Assembly: GCF_006385705.1 (NCBI RefSeq)
Contig: NZ_VFRQ01000005.1
Coordinates: forward strand, 186,001 to 250,000
DNA from: Pontibacter mangrovi
GTDB lineage: Bacteria; Bacteroidota; Bacteroidia; Cytophagales; Hymenobacteraceae
Reading direction: 5' to 3'
Length of the DNA stretch: 64,000 nucleotides
Part shown: positions 8,873-22,135 of the stretch, one piece after another
How positions within the stretch are numbered: position 1 is the stretch's first letter
Layout of the letters: the number at the start of each line of letters is the position of its first letter
Position numbers and translations under genes: made by a program
The notes under the pieces: model-generated
What the model was told of the DNA's origin: nothing
What the model saw: the letters and a program-made list of their open reading frames with translations, nothing else
Databases searched by the model: none

Positions 8873-10018
8873 CTATTTGTCCTTCACGCACCTGAAACCG
8901 ACGTGTTCCATGCCACTGTCCTCGGTGCTTTTCATGCGGGCAGCCACCCTGAAGCCGGAGCAGTAGCTGTCGTTGCACAGGAAAGAGCCACCTCTGATCA
9001 CCCTTTTTCTGGCGTAGGGCTCGTCGGGGTCGTAGCTGTGGGCTGGCCCGGGCGGGTTGCGCACGCCAGCGGGCGTATTTATGGTGCTGTAGTAGCTGCT
9101 ATGGTAATAGTCGGCGCACCACTCCCATACATTGCCGGCCATGTCGTACAGGCCAAAGCCATTAGGCGCAAACGATTTGGCAGGGGCCGTGTGGTAGAAG
9201 CCGTCCTGCTCTGTGTTGGTTGTCGGGAAACGGCCGGTCCAGGTGTTGGCTTTTGGCGTGCCCGTGTTGATCGGCTCTTGCCCCCAAGGATAAATGTTGC
9301 CCTGGCGTCCGCCCCGTGCGGCCCATTCCCACTCCGCCTCTGTCGGTAGCCTTTTCCCTGCCCACTTGGCGTAGGCCTGTGCGTCGTACCAAGAAACATG
9401 CACCACAGGGTAATTCTCCTTGCCTTTGATGCTGCTGCCTGGGCCGTGCGGCTGTCTCCAGTTTGCTCCGTTCTGCCAGGCCCACCAGCTGGCAAAGTTC
9501 CTAAGGTCTACCTGGCCCTCCGGCGACTGAAACACCAACGAGGCCGGCACCAGCAGACTTTCGTCGGGCTTAGGCGTGCCGGGTGGCAGCTGCTTCTTTA
9601 GCTCCTCCCAATCCGGGGTTTGCTCAGCGGTGGTAACATAGCCCGTGGCCGCTACAAAACGGGCAAACTCAGCGTTGGTTACCTCTGTGGCGTCCATCCA
9701 GAAACCATCCACGCTTACTTTGTGCTTCGGGTACTCATCGGGCCGGGCCTGGTCGTTGTCGGCGCCCATCATAAAGGTGCCGCCCTCCACCCAAACCATT
9801 CCCTCGCGCTGCGGATTTGCGGATGGCTGTATGGCGGGCTGGGAGGGAGCAGTGGGCGCCACTGCAAAACGCGAGGGCACCCCCGACACACAGGAGGCCA
9901 CCGTGTCGGTAGCCGCAGAAGGGGTAGCCGCTGCCGTTTGCGGGGCATCGGCCTGATTTTGCCCGCAAGAAAGCTGCGCAGCCACCAGGAGCCAGGAAAA
10001 GTAGCGGAGGAGTTTCAT
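8873..10018 (-). CDS. Formylglycine-generating enzyme-like lipoprotein (sulfatase maturation)
   Basis: A 381-residue protein. It starts with a lipoprotein signal (LLVAAQLSCG), a low-complexity Ala/Thr/Pro linker to about residue 70, then a complete FGE-sulfatase domain (MVWVEGGTFMMGAD..., KRLPTEAEWEWAARGG, DMAGNVWEW). The copper/active-site cysteine pair is present as Cys348 and Cys353 in GGSFLCNDSYCSGFRV, the spacing known from catalytic FGEs. It could therefore oxidise the sulfatase active-site Cys to formylglycine, an unusual place for it being a lipid-anchored protein. The 436 bp before the SusC start carry no further gene that I can see; they are a divergent promoter region. Confidence 0.85.
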   Translation of the reverse strand: MKLLRYFSWLLVAAQLSCGQNQADAPQTAAATPSAATDTVASCVSGVPSRFAVAPTAPSQPAIQPSANPQREGMVWVEGGTFMMGADNDQARPDEYPKHKVSVDGFWMDATEVTNAEFARFVAATGYVTTAEQTPDWEELKKQLPPGTPKPDESLLVPASLVFQSPEGQVDLRNFASWWAWQNGANWRQPHGPGSSIKGKENYPVVHVSWYDAQAYAKWAGKRLPTEAEWEWAARGGRQGNIYPWGQEPINTGTPKANTWTGRFPTTNTEQDGFYHTAPAKSFAPNGFGLYDMAGNVWEWCADYYHSSYYSTINTPAGVRNPPGPAHSYDPDEPYARKRVIRGGSFLCNDSYCSGFRVAARMKSTEDSGMEHVGFRCVKDK

Positions 10019-10454
10019 GTGAGTAAGTTAAGGAAGTTGGGCAGAGAAAACAAGAGGAGAGTTTTCGAGCACGCAGCGGGTGTGGCTTCGAGGGTGCCTT
10101 CGGTGGAGCGCTATGATCTGCGGCCAGGCGCCAACAGGTAATTGTTGCCGGTGCGGCACAAGCCAGCCACCTGCTCTGTGCTTCTGCTCTTATACTTACC
10201 CAAGTTCGTCTGTAGAGGCTATACGATTAGAGGGTGGTTGCCCTCAATTCTGTAGGGAAATGCCTGTACGGAAACAGTGTTTAAACAATGGGAGTAACTG
10301 GCGCCTTGGCTGGGGCCAAAACAAACGTTTGTGTAAATTTTTGAGTCGATTTTATGCTGGATTTAATAGGATAAAATATATCTTAAGATCAGTGTTTGCG
10401 ATTACACCTTATATTTTACCATGATTAACAAGGAGCAACCAAACTTTTATAAGT

Positions 10455-13400
10455 ATGAAAGACCATTACATGAACAATGGGTTTATTCTGGCAAGGATAG
10501 GCCGCTTACTACTTCATGGGTTTAAGCACCCGTGGCAGTTACAACCGCTGTTAGTAGCCGCTGTATACTTTCTGATATCCGTCAACGTCGGGTTTGCCCA
10601 AAGCGAGCGCAACGTGGAGGGGAAGGTAGTAGATGAAAAGGGCCAGCCGCTTGTCGGGTTAACGGTGGTTCTTAAAAACGCTACGGTAGGTACTACTACC
10701 GGCGCAGACGGCACTTTCACGATCGCTGCCGAGCCTTCGGATGTACTTGTGTTCTCTTACATCGGCTACCTGACGCAGGAAGTGCCGGTCGGGAACAAAG
10801 CCGCAGTAAACGTGACGATGAAGGCAGATACCAAGGCTTTGGAAGAAGTGGTGGTCGTAGGGTACTCCAGCCGGTCTAAGTCGGAGCTAGTGAGTTCTGT
10901 ATCTGTAGTGGATGGCAACAAACTGCGAGACGTGACGAGTAACAACACGGCAACGCTTTTGCAGGGCAAAGCCTCCGGTGTGGTGGTCTCCAGTGCGAGT
11001 GGCCAGCCCGGAGAAGAGCCGAATATCCGTATTCGCGGAACAGGCTCCATATCGGCCGGGGCGGAGCCGCTTTATGTTGTGGACGGGGTAATCGGGGGCA
11101 CCGCTAACCCTGCAGACATCGAAAGTATAACGGTGCTGAAGGATGCGGCTGCGACAGGCCTGTACGGGTCCAGGGCGGCAAACGGTGTAATTGTGATAAC
11201 TACCAAACGGGGCAAGGCCGGCGAAACACGCGTTTCCTATAACGGGACAACCGGGGTAAGCCAGCGCACCATGGGTAATTTTGACGTGATGGACGGGCAG
11301 CAGCTCTTTGATTACACGAACCAGCTCTACCAAAACGATTACAACGGGAAGCGTGGCAACTATATCGCCGCTTTAAGCAAGACGAACCCTAACCCAACTG
11401 AGGCGGAGATAAATGAGTACCTGGCCTCCAAGAACTTTCCGCTCACTTACGCCGGGTATGTAGATGGCGTATTGCCTTCCGAGCCCGGTAATACGGATTG
11501 GCTGGAGGAGGCGTTCCGCACCGGCATTACAAACAACCATCAGCTGTCAGTTTCGGGAGGGTCTGAGAAAACGAGGTTTTACATTAGCGGTAACTACTTT
11601 CAGGAAGAAGGTACGCTTGTAAACACCAACTATGAGCAGACCAACTTCAGGGCTAACATAGACCATGAGATCAATGCGAAACTGACTGTTGCCGCCAGGG
11701 TAAACACAAAGTTCTCCAACCGCGAAAATGATCCTTCCGGGGCGCTCTACCAGTCTTTCATCAACCTGCCCTGGGACAACCCCTATAACGAGGACGGAAC
11801 TATCAGGCGTGTGGACGCCAGTACCACAGGATGGTATGGCAGAGACAAAAGTAACTTCTTGTACACGAGCCAATACAACTATAACCGGAGCAGAGGGCAG
11901 TCGCTGGACGGCGACCTGAAGCTAGAGTACAGAGTGACGGACTGGCTGAGCTTCTCAACCACAAACCGCTATAGCGTAGGCAACTCGCGGTACGACTCCA
12001 ATAACGATTCACGGACCCCAAGTGGCAAGGCCTCCAACGGCTCCCTTAGCAACTCCTACGGCTACAGCAACAGCTTCCTGTCATCAAACCTCCTGACGAC
12101 TGACAAGCAGTTTGGCAACCATAGCTTACGCGGCATTTTGGGTGCTGAGTACCAGAAGAACTACAGCGACGGCATGAGCGCCTCGGGGCAGGGCATTTTC
12201 CCTGGGCTGGAAGTGCTGGATGCTGTGGCTAAACCCGTGAACATTGGCGGGTACAAGTCGGAAAGCAAGTTTATGTCGGGTTTCCTGAACCTGGACTATG
12301 ACTACGACAGCAGGTATTTTGCCACAGCCTCTTACCGGCGAGACGGCTCTTCCAGGTTTGGTAGGGATAAGCGCTTCGGTGACTTCTATTCGGTTGGCGC
12401 TGCCTGGGCTATTTCCGGGGAGGACTTTTTCCAGGGTCTCAGCTCAACCGTTAACTTGCTAAAACTCCGAAGCAGCTACGGTGTGACGGGTAACGCTAAC
12501 ATCGGGGACTTTGCCGCCCTGGACCTCTATCAGTTTAACGTGCAGTATGCCGACCAGCCTGGCGGGTTCCCCCGCCGTTTGGTAAACCGCGACCTAACCT
12601 GGGAGAAAGCCCATACTTTCGACATTGGGTTAGAGGTGGGGCTCTTTAACAGGGTTGATGTGGCACTGGATTTCTACAACAGAACCAACAAAGCCATACT
12701 TCAGGATGTGCCGCTCTCGTCAGCTACCGGTTTTTACTGGCAAACGCAGAACATCGGCTCCGTTCGTAACCAAGGGCTTGACATAGAAGTGACCACGAAA
12801 AACCTGGAGGGCGCCCTTAGCTGGGAAACAGATCTTAACCTGTCCTTTAACCGCAACGAAGTGCTGGAACTTTACGGAGGGCAGCCTATTGACCGAGGCA
12901 GCCAGCGCATAGAAGAAGGCAGGCCCATCGGTTCCTGGTTTATGAGAGAGTGGAGAGGCGTCGACCCGGCCACGGGAGACCCTTTGTGGCTGTTAAAGCA
13001 GTATGATGCCGACGGGAATTTTGTGCAGGACACCGTGACTAATTCTTACAACAATGCCACCAGGGTATACACTGGCACCACTACTCCTAAGTTTGCAGGA
13101 GGCATGCGCAACACGTTCTCTTATAAAGGCTTTACCCTCTCAGCTTTTATGAACTTTGTGTACGGCAACAAGGTGTACAACTACAACCGTGAGCTGTTTG
13201 ACGCCGATGGCGCTTACCCAACCTACAACAGCATGGTGCTGCAAGACGGCTGGAGCCGCTGGGAAAAAGAGGGCGACCAGGCCACGCATCCGAGGGCGGT
13301 GCTGAATGGGAATAAAGCATCCAACAAAACCTCTTCACGCTACCTGGAAGACGGCAGTTACCTGCGCCTGCGCAACATCACACTGTCCTACAACTTGCCA

Positions 13401-13580
13401 GAGGCCGTGACCAGCCGGTTAAAGGCGGATAACCTGCGTGTGTTTGTAAGCGGCGATAACCTCTGGACCTGGACCGACTTCTCGGGCATGGACCCTGAAG
13501 TGGACCTGACTTCAGGCTACTCGACTACGCGCTACCCAGGCAGTAGGAAACTTATGCTCGGCGTTAACATCGACTTTTAA
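10455..13580 (+). CDS. SusC/RagA-family TonB-linked outer-membrane receptor
   Basis: A 1,041-residue protein with a signal peptide ending near GFAQ, a carboxypeptidase-like CTLD domain (VEGKVVDEKGQPLVGLTVVL), a TonB box-like segment (EEVVVVGYS), the plug (IRIRGTGSISAGAEPLYVVDG) and a long beta-barrel ending in aromatic Phe. It imports oligosaccharides released at the surface. ATG 10455 or 10470 may be the start; the latter gives a cleaner signal. SusD follows after 17 bp, so they are one transcription unit. Confidence 0.95.
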   Translation: MKDHYMNNGFILARIGRLLLHGFKHPWQLQPLLVAAVYFLISVNVGFAQSERNVEGKVVDEKGQPLVGLTVVLKNATVGTTTGADGTFTIAAEPSDVLVFSYIGYLTQEVPVGNKAAVNVTMKADTKALEEVVVVGYSSRSKSELVSSVSVVDGNKLRDVTSNNTATLLQGKASGVVVSSASGQPGEEPNIRIRGTGSISAGAEPLYVVDGVIGGTANPADIESITVLKDAAATGLYGSRAANGVIVITTKRGKAGETRVSYNGTTGVSQRTMGNFDVMDGQQLFDYTNQLYQNDYNGKRGNYIAALSKTNPNPTEAEINEYLASKNFPLTYAGYVDGVLPSEPGNTDWLEEAFRTGITNNHQLSVSGGSEKTRFYISGNYFQEEGTLVNTNYEQTNFRANIDHEINAKLTVAARVNTKFSNRENDPSGALYQSFINLPWDNPYNEDGTIRRVDASTTGWYGRDKSNFLYTSQYNYNRSRGQSLDGDLKLEYRVTDWLSFSTTNRYSVGNSRYDSNNDSRTPSGKASNGSLSNSYGYSNSFLSSNLLTTDKQFGNHSLRGILGAEYQKNYSDGMSASGQGIFPGLEVLDAVAKPVNIGGYKSESKFMSGFLNLDYDYDSRYFATASYRRDGSSRFGRDKRFGDFYSVGAAWAISGEDFFQGLSSTVNLLKLRSSYGVTGNANIGDFAALDLYQFNVQYADQPGGFPRRLVNRDLTWEKAHTFDIGLEVGLFNRVDVALDFYNRTNKAILQDVPLSSATGFYWQTQNIGSVRNQGLDIEVTTKNLEGALSWETDLNLSFNRNEVLELYGGQPIDRGSQRIEEGRPIGSWFMREWRGVDPATGDPLWLLKQYDADGNFVQDTVTNSYNNATRVYTGTTTPKFAGGMRNTFSYKGFTLSAFMNFVYGNKVYNYNRELFDADGAYPTYNSMVLQDGWSRWEKEGDQATHPRAVLNGNKASNKTSSRYLEDGSYLRLRNITLSYNLPEAVTSRLKADNLRVFVSGDNLWTWTDFSGMDPEVDLTSGYSTTRYPGSRKLMLGVNIDF

Positions 13581-13597
13581 CCCCAAACCACAACGTC

Positions 13598-15091
13598 ATG
13601 AAACTTAGATTCAGAAAATATATTTTCCCAGCCATACTTTGTGCAGCAGTGCTTGCCGGCTGCTCCGACGACCTGGAAGTACAGCCGTACGACGGGCTGA
13701 CCATTGACCAGACGACTGGTACGCCAGAGGGTTTAAAGGCTGCCACTATCGGCAACTATAACTACATCAAAGACCCATACTATACCCGTAACTTCCATAT
13801 GCTGGCCGAGTACCCCAGCGATAACGTGGCACTGAGCGGCACCACTACCGATCCGCTGTTCTACGCCTACAATTACCAGCACCTCACCTCCATGTCTATC
13901 ACCGATAACTTCTTCCGGAAGGCATACCAGGCAATCTATGGCACCAATGTGGTGATTGAGAAGCTGCAGGAAGGGCAGTCGGAGGAGTTGGACCAGGTGC
14001 TGGGCGAGAACTACTTTTTGCGGGCCATGGTGCACTTTGACCTGGTCAACATCTTTGGTCGCCCCTACGCGCAGGACGGCGGCGCCTCGCTGGGCGTGAT
14101 GATCCGAGACAATACCGACATTGACGACCTGCCGCCGCGCAGCACGGTGAAGGAAGTATACGATTTTATTGTGAAGGACCTGGAGAAGGCGGCAAGCCTG
14201 ATGGGTAGCAGCAAGAGCAGCAGCTTTGCCTCCAAAGAGGTGGCCTATGCCCTGCTGTCCAGGGTGCACCTGTACATGGAGAACTATGAGAAAGCCATAG
14301 AGTATGCCGACCTGGTGATTGACTCGGGCCGTTATACGTTGTTGCCAACGGCGGATTTACCGAACTACTTCACGTATGCCAACGAGACCAACAAGGAAAC
14401 CATTTTTGCCATCAAGCACACGCTGCAGGACGACCGGACCTGGGGCTCGCTCGGCTCCATGTACCTGAGCGATGGCATGGGCTACGGTGAGATGTACGCA
14501 TCGGAAAGCTACCGCAACCTGATCGATAAATTTGAGGAGGACAAGCGCCGGGAGTTCATCGTGCCTGTGTATGAGAAGAATGCAGATGGCTCCGTTAAGA
14601 CAGGTGCAAACGGAAAGCCGGTGCTGGCAACCCGAAACGGCTATCCGAAATACTACATCACCAAGTATTCTTACCAGGAGGGCGTGGTGACGCTGAGCTC
14701 ACCGGTATACCTGCGCCTGGCCGAGATGTACCTGAACCGGGCTGAGGCCAACGCCAAACTAGGTAACGATGAGGCCGCGCTGGAGGATGTTAACCTGATA
14801 CGCAGAAGGGCGGGTTTAGCGGGCGATGCCCTCTTTTCAGCCTCTAACATGATGGGTTATACATCGGTGCTGGATGTGGTGCTGGATGAGCGTCGCCTGG
14901 AGCTGGCTTGGGAGGCGCAGCGCAAGTATGACGTGTTCCGCAACAAACGCACCATGGTGCGCAATTACCCGGGCACACATCTTCCTTCCGGATCAAACAC
15001 GCAGGAGATACCTTATACCCATCCGCGCGTGGTATACTTTATTCCGGAGCAGGAGATTATCCTGAACCCGAAACTGGAGCAGAACCCGTAG
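13598..15091 (+). CDS. SusD/RagB-family surface glycan-binding lipoprotein
   Basis: A 497-residue protein with lipoprotein signal (ILCAAVLAGC, acceptor Cys22) and the helical TPR-like SusD fold, including YFLRAMVHFDLVNIFGRPY and the C-terminal LDERRLELAWEAQRKYD / LNPKLEQNP blocks typical of RagB/SusD. It caps the SusC barrel and passes glycans to it. Length and both signature regions are normal. Confidence 0.95.
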   Translation: MKLRFRKYIFPAILCAAVLAGCSDDLEVQPYDGLTIDQTTGTPEGLKAATIGNYNYIKDPYYTRNFHMLAEYPSDNVALSGTTTDPLFYAYNYQHLTSMSITDNFFRKAYQAIYGTNVVIEKLQEGQSEELDQVLGENYFLRAMVHFDLVNIFGRPYAQDGGASLGVMIRDNTDIDDLPPRSTVKEVYDFIVKDLEKAASLMGSSKSSSFASKEVAYALLSRVHLYMENYEKAIEYADLVIDSGRYTLLPTADLPNYFTYANETNKETIFAIKHTLQDDRTWGSLGSMYLSDGMGYGEMYASESYRNLIDKFEEDKRREFIVPVYEKNADGSVKTGANGKPVLATRNGYPKYYITKYSYQEGVVTLSSPVYLRLAEMYLNRAEANAKLGNDEAALEDVNLIRRRAGLAGDALFSASNMMGYTSVLDVVLDERRLELAWEAQRKYDVFRNKRTMVRNYPGTHLPSGSNTQEIPYTHPRVVYFIPEQEIILNPKLEQNP

Positions 15092-15116
15092 CCGACAGTA
15101 GTATAAACAAAAAGAT

Positions 15117-15161
15117 GCAGGTGAATAAGGTCTCGCGCAACAAGAGATCTTGTTCACCTGC
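15117..15161 (+). terminator. Long intergenic hairpin after susD
   Basis: GCAGGTGAA (15117-15125) pairs perfectly with TTCACCTGC (15153-15161), and an inner arm AAGGTCTC (15127-15134) pairs with GAGATCTT with one G-T pair. There is only a short T stretch after it, so it may be a weak terminator or an mRNA-stabilising or processing hairpin that lowers expression of the next gene relative to susCD. Confidence 0.55.
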
Positions 15162-15188
15162 GTTTGTGAAAGCCCAAAGCTAAAGTAT

Positions 15189-16517
15189 ATGTACAAGAAG
15201 TTAATCAACAAAATCACCCTGCTAAGTATGGCTGCCTTTGTGATAGCCTGCAAGGCAAACGATGCTCCGTTGGCTAACCAGGGGCAGGTAACGGAGCAGG
15301 CGGCAGTAGTGCCAATTGGCGGCAACACCTGGAAATCAACTAAAACCCAAGAAGGAGGAGGAGGAGCGGTAGCGGAACAGGGTATTACCGGCTGGTCGGA
15401 CCCCGGCGTATACTTTACCACTTACGCCAGGGTAGCCAAGCCGGGAACCATGAAAGTATGGCTGCACCTGCGGGTGCCCGAAGGAAAGACAAAGCTGCGG
15501 GTAGAGGGGCTGGGAAAAAGCAAAACCATCACCGTACAAGGCAGTACCTTGCAGGACCATTATGCTGGAGAGTGGCAGGTGGCCGATACGAGCTATGTGG
15601 CCTTTACCCTAAAAGGAATAGCCAAAAAAGGCAGCACCTTTGCCGACGTGGCAAGTATAAAACTGGAAGGAGAGGCGATAGACGCGAAGACAGCCTATGT
15701 GAAGAACAACGAGGGCAACTTCTATTACTGGGGCCGCCGCGGCCCCTCGGTGCACCTGAACTACCCGCTTCCGGAGAATACCGACGTGGAGTGGTTTTAC
15801 AACGAGGTGACCGTGCCGGAGGGCAACGACGTGATCGGCTCCTACTTTATGGCCAACGGCTTTGCCGAAGGATACTTTGGGATGCAGGTGAACTCCGAAA
15901 ACGAGCGGCGCATTCTTTTCTCCGTCTGGAGCCCTTTTCATACCGATGACCCCAACAGCATTCCCGACGACCAGAAGATACAGCTGTTAAAGAAAAGCGA
16001 GGGCGTGCATACCGGTGAGTTTGGCAACGAAGGCTCCGGCGGGCAGAGCTACCTGAAGTATAACTGGAAAGCCGGCACTACCTATAAGTTCCTGCTGCAG
16101 GGCCGGCCCAGCGGCGATGACCATACTACGTATACGGCCTATTTCTTTGCCCCGGAGAGAGATGAGTGGCTGCTGATTGCCAGCTTCCGGCGTCCCAAGA
16201 CCAATACATATCTGAAGCGCCCGCACTCTTTCCTGGAGAACTTCATACCTGCGTACGGAGACGTGGAGCGGAAGGTGCTGTTCTCTAACCAATGGGCGCG
16301 CGATGTGGACGGCAACTGGATAGAGCTGACAAAGGCGCAGTTCACGGCAGACAACACCGCCCGCGTCGGCTACCGGATGGACTATGGCGGGGGCCAGTCG
16401 GGCGGTAATTTCTACCTGCGCAACTGCGGCTTCTTCAGTGCCTACACACCCATCAAAAGCTGGTTCGAAAGGCCAGCCACAGGCAAAGCGCCGCAGATCA
16501 ACCTGGAGAGTCTGTAG
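15189..16517 (+). CDS. Lipoprotein with DUF5077/DUF3472-like domains
   Basis: About 442 residues starting MYKKLINKITLLSMAAF with a lipobox-like IAC. The N-terminal half (TGWSDPGVYFTTYARVAKPG...) resembles the DUF5077 carbohydrate-binding-like domain; the C-terminal half (YYWGRRGPSVHLNYPLPENTDV... VIGSYFMANGFAEGYFGMQ) resembles DUF3472. Such proteins are common next to SusCD pairs and are thought to bind or act on glycans at the surface, but no activity is established that I can name. I place the start at 15189 because earlier in-frame ATG lies inside the upstream hairpin. Confidence 0.78.
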   Translation: MYKKLINKITLLSMAAFVIACKANDAPLANQGQVTEQAAVVPIGGNTWKSTKTQEGGGGAVAEQGITGWSDPGVYFTTYARVAKPGTMKVWLHLRVPEGKTKLRVEGLGKSKTITVQGSTLQDHYAGEWQVADTSYVAFTLKGIAKKGSTFADVASIKLEGEAIDAKTAYVKNNEGNFYYWGRRGPSVHLNYPLPENTDVEWFYNEVTVPEGNDVIGSYFMANGFAEGYFGMQVNSENERRILFSVWSPFHTDDPNSIPDDQKIQLLKKSEGVHTGEFGNEGSGGQSYLKYNWKAGTTYKFLLQGRPSGDDHTTYTAYFFAPERDEWLLIASFRRPKTNTYLKRPHSFLENFIPAYGDVERKVLFSNQWARDVDGNWIELTKAQFTADNTARVGYRMDYGGGQSGGNFYLRNCGFFSAYTPIKSWFERPATGKAPQINLESL

Positions 16518-16546
16518 CCGGGAAGTATAAAACAGTATAAAGTAAG

Positions 16547-16578
16547 AAGGCCGAAGTATAAAGCTATACTTCGGCCTT
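16547..16578. terminator. Bidirectional terminator
   Basis: A perfect 14-bp stem, AAGGCCGAAGTATA (16547-16560) against TATACTTCGGCCTT (16565-16578), with a 4-nt loop. It lies between the convergent DUF3472-like gene and beta-galactosidase gene and can serve both strands. Confidence 0.85.
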
Positions 16579-16599
16579 TGTTATACTTGTCAGTTCAGG

Positions 16600-19779
<3,180 letters not shown>

Positions 19780-19986
19780 TTAAAGTATAAAGTATAAATG
19801 GCCCCACCACGGCGGCAGGCGCATCGTTTCCTGAAAGTATAAAATATCTGCCACAGCGCCCGAGCTTTACCTCACGCAAGCGTTTGCGTAGTATGGCCAC
19901 TTCAAAATCTCTGTCTGTATGGCTATCTTAAGCACTTCAGCACCGGGACCGGCTCCTGTTGCCTCACCATTCATACTTCAACCCGG

Positions 19987-21411
19987 ATGATACGCTCGCG
20001 CTATACCCTTTTTCTGTTTTTGATCCTGGCCATCTCCTCCTGCCGCAGCTCCCCCGGAAGCGAGGCCGACGAAACGCAAGCCGCCACCCAGCCGAACATC
20101 GTGTTTATACTTGCCGATGATCTGGGCTACGGCGACATCGGCCCCTACGGGCAGACCAAAATCCTAACCCCGAACCTGGACAGGATGGCGGCGCAGGGTC
20201 GGCGCTATACCCAGTTTTATGCCGGTTCCACCGTCTGCGCTCCCTCCCGTGCGGCGCTGATGACGGGGCAGCATACCGGCCATACCTACATCCGGGGCAA
20301 CGGAGAGGTGCCGCTGCGCGCCACCGACACCTCGCTGGCGAAGCTACTGCAGGAAAGCGGCTATACCACCGGTATGGTGGGCAAATGGGGACTGGGGCTG
20401 GAGGGCACTGCCGGCGTGCCGGAGAAACAGGGCTGGGACTTCTTTACCGGGCACCTGCATCACCTGGAGGGGCACCACCAGCAAGCCGACTCGCTGTGGC
20501 GGCTCACGAATGGCAAGAGCACCAAGGTGCCGGTGCCGCAAGATAGTTATGTGAATGAGATCTTTACCCAGGACGCGCTGGCTTTTATCGAGGACCAGAA
20601 GGAGAAGCCGTTCTTTTTGTACGTGTCGTATACCTTGCCGCATGCCGAGCTAAAAGTGCAGGACAAGTACATGCAGCCCTACCTAACAGCAGAAGGCAAA
20701 AGCGTGTTTGCCCCCGAAACCGAACAGCCCGACGGCAAGTGGTATAGGCCGCAGGCCTACCCGAAAGCCGCCTATGCCGCCATGGTAACCGCCGTGGACG
20801 ATTATGTGGGGCAGATCATGCAAAAGCTGGAGCAGCAGGGGCTGGCCGGCAACACGCTCGTGATCTTTGCCAGCGACAATGGCACCCACCTAGAGGGCGG
20901 CAGAAAAATGGCCGACGTGACAGAGGAATTTCTGAGCAGCGGCCCTTTGCGCGGCGTAAAGCGTGACCTGTACGAGGGAGGCATCCGTATTCCTTTTATC
21001 GCTTACTGGAGAGGCAACGTAGAGCCCGGCACCACCAGCAATCATGTCGGCGCTTTCTGGGACATCCTGCCTACGTTTGTGCAGCTAACCGGAGGAGCAG
21101 CCCCAGCGGCCACCGACGGCATCTCTTTTGTGCCGGACCTGCTTGGCAAAGACAAGCAGCGGGAGCATGAGGCGCTCTACTGGGAGTTCTCGGAAGGCGG
21201 CTTTAAGCAGGCCGTGCGCCAGGGCGACTGGAAAGCCATCCGGTTTTATAAGAACGGCCAGCCGGAGCGCACCGAGCTCTATAACCTGAGCGCAGATGTG
21301 GGGGAGCAGCACGAGCTGTCGGCCTCCAACCCGCAGAAGGCGCAGGAGCTGGAGCAGCTTATGGACCAGTTGCGCACGCCTGCCGAAAACGAGCTTTTTA
21401 AGATCAAGTAA
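19987..21411 (+). CDS. Cys-type sulfatase (arylsulfatase A-like) lipoprotein
   Basis: A 474-residue protein with lipobox ending at Cys19, the metal-binding DD of ADDLGYGD (residues 43-50) and the formylglycine site CAPSR starting at Cys84. GMVGKWGLG and the ASDNGTH metal block follow. It needs conversion of Cys84 to formylglycine, and the FGE-like gene about 10 kb upstream could supply that. Substrate is probably a sulfated sugar of the glycan handled by the locus. Closest families are exo-acting carbohydrate sulfatases; exact position specificity cannot be told. Confidence 0.92.
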   Translation: MIRSRYTLFLFLILAISSCRSSPGSEADETQAATQPNIVFILADDLGYGDIGPYGQTKILTPNLDRMAAQGRRYTQFYAGSTVCAPSRAALMTGQHTGHTYIRGNGEVPLRATDTSLAKLLQESGYTTGMVGKWGLGLEGTAGVPEKQGWDFFTGHLHHLEGHHQQADSLWRLTNGKSTKVPVPQDSYVNEIFTQDALAFIEDQKEKPFFLYVSYTLPHAELKVQDKYMQPYLTAEGKSVFAPETEQPDGKWYRPQAYPKAAYAAMVTAVDDYVGQIMQKLEQQGLAGNTLVIFASDNGTHLEGGRKMADVTEEFLSSGPLRGVKRDLYEGGIRIPFIAYWRGNVEPGTTSNHVGAFWDILPTFVQLTGGAAPAATDGISFVPDLLGKDKQREHEALYWEFSEGGFKQAVRQGDWKAIRFYKNGQPERTELYNLSADVGEQHELSASNPQKAQELEQLMDQLRTPAENELFKIK

Positions 21412-21430
21412 AATCAAGCACCTGTTACTG

Positions 21431-22123
21431 ATGATGCCGCACCTAACCTTGCTGAAGCGGTCGCTGCTGTTCCTGCCATACTTTATGCTGATGCTGCTAC
21501 CGGCCCTGGCGCAGGATAAGACCTTAAGACTATGGTACGACAAGACTGGATGCGGGAGGCCCTGCCGATCGGCAACGGCTACATGGGCGTGATGTTCTTC
21601 GGGGGAGTGGGAGAGGAGCGGCTGCAGTTCTCGGAGGAGTCGCTGTGGTCGGGCGGCCCGCATTCCAACCCGAAGTATAACTACGGCAACAAGCCGGAGG
21701 CCTGGAGATACCTGCCCGAGATCAGGCAGCTCATTAAGGACGGAAAGCTGCAGGAGGCGAACCAGCTGGTGCAGCGGCACCTGACGCGCACGGCTCCTGC
21801 CAAGCTGGAGGGCGGCACCGACTGGGGCGATTACGGGGCGCAGCAAACCATGGGCGACCTCTACGTGCAGCTCGCACACGGGCGCTATAGAGCTGCTGCC
21901 GGCGCTGCCCGAAGTATGGCAGGCGGGACAGGTAAAGGGGCTGCGGGCCAGAGGCGGGTACACGCTGGACATGCGGTGGGAAGGCGGCAAACTGGCGCAG
22001 GCAAGTATAAAGGCCGACAAAGACGGCACCTGCCGCCTCGTTTACCGGGGCAAGCTGCTGGCCTTGCCTGTGCAGGCCGGCAGCGTGACACGCGTCAAAG
22101 CGAAAGATTTTGAAGGCCTTTAA
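21431..22123 (+). pseudogene. GH95-like alpha-L-fucosidase remnant
   Basis: Begins 19 bp after the sulfatase with a signal peptide (LPYFMLMLLPALAQ) and LRLWYDK, then the frame breaks near 21543 and continues in another frame as DWMREALPIGNGYMG...SEESLWSGGP, the GH95 N-terminus. At about 21880-21893 this jumps, again out of frame, straight to the family's C-terminal end (LLPALPEVWQAGQVKGLRAR) and stops at 22123. The whole catalytic barrel is missing: about 230 codons remain of a family that is usually 750-800. So at least one small frameshift and one large internal deletion have inactivated it. Confidence 0.82.
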
Positions 22124-22135
22124 GCTGTGCTTCTC

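Noticed and set aside
10019..10454. A canonical -33 TTTG / -7 TAnnTTTG promoter for susC
   Set aside because: Isolated TTTG and TATATTTT-like strings occur but not at acceptable spacing.
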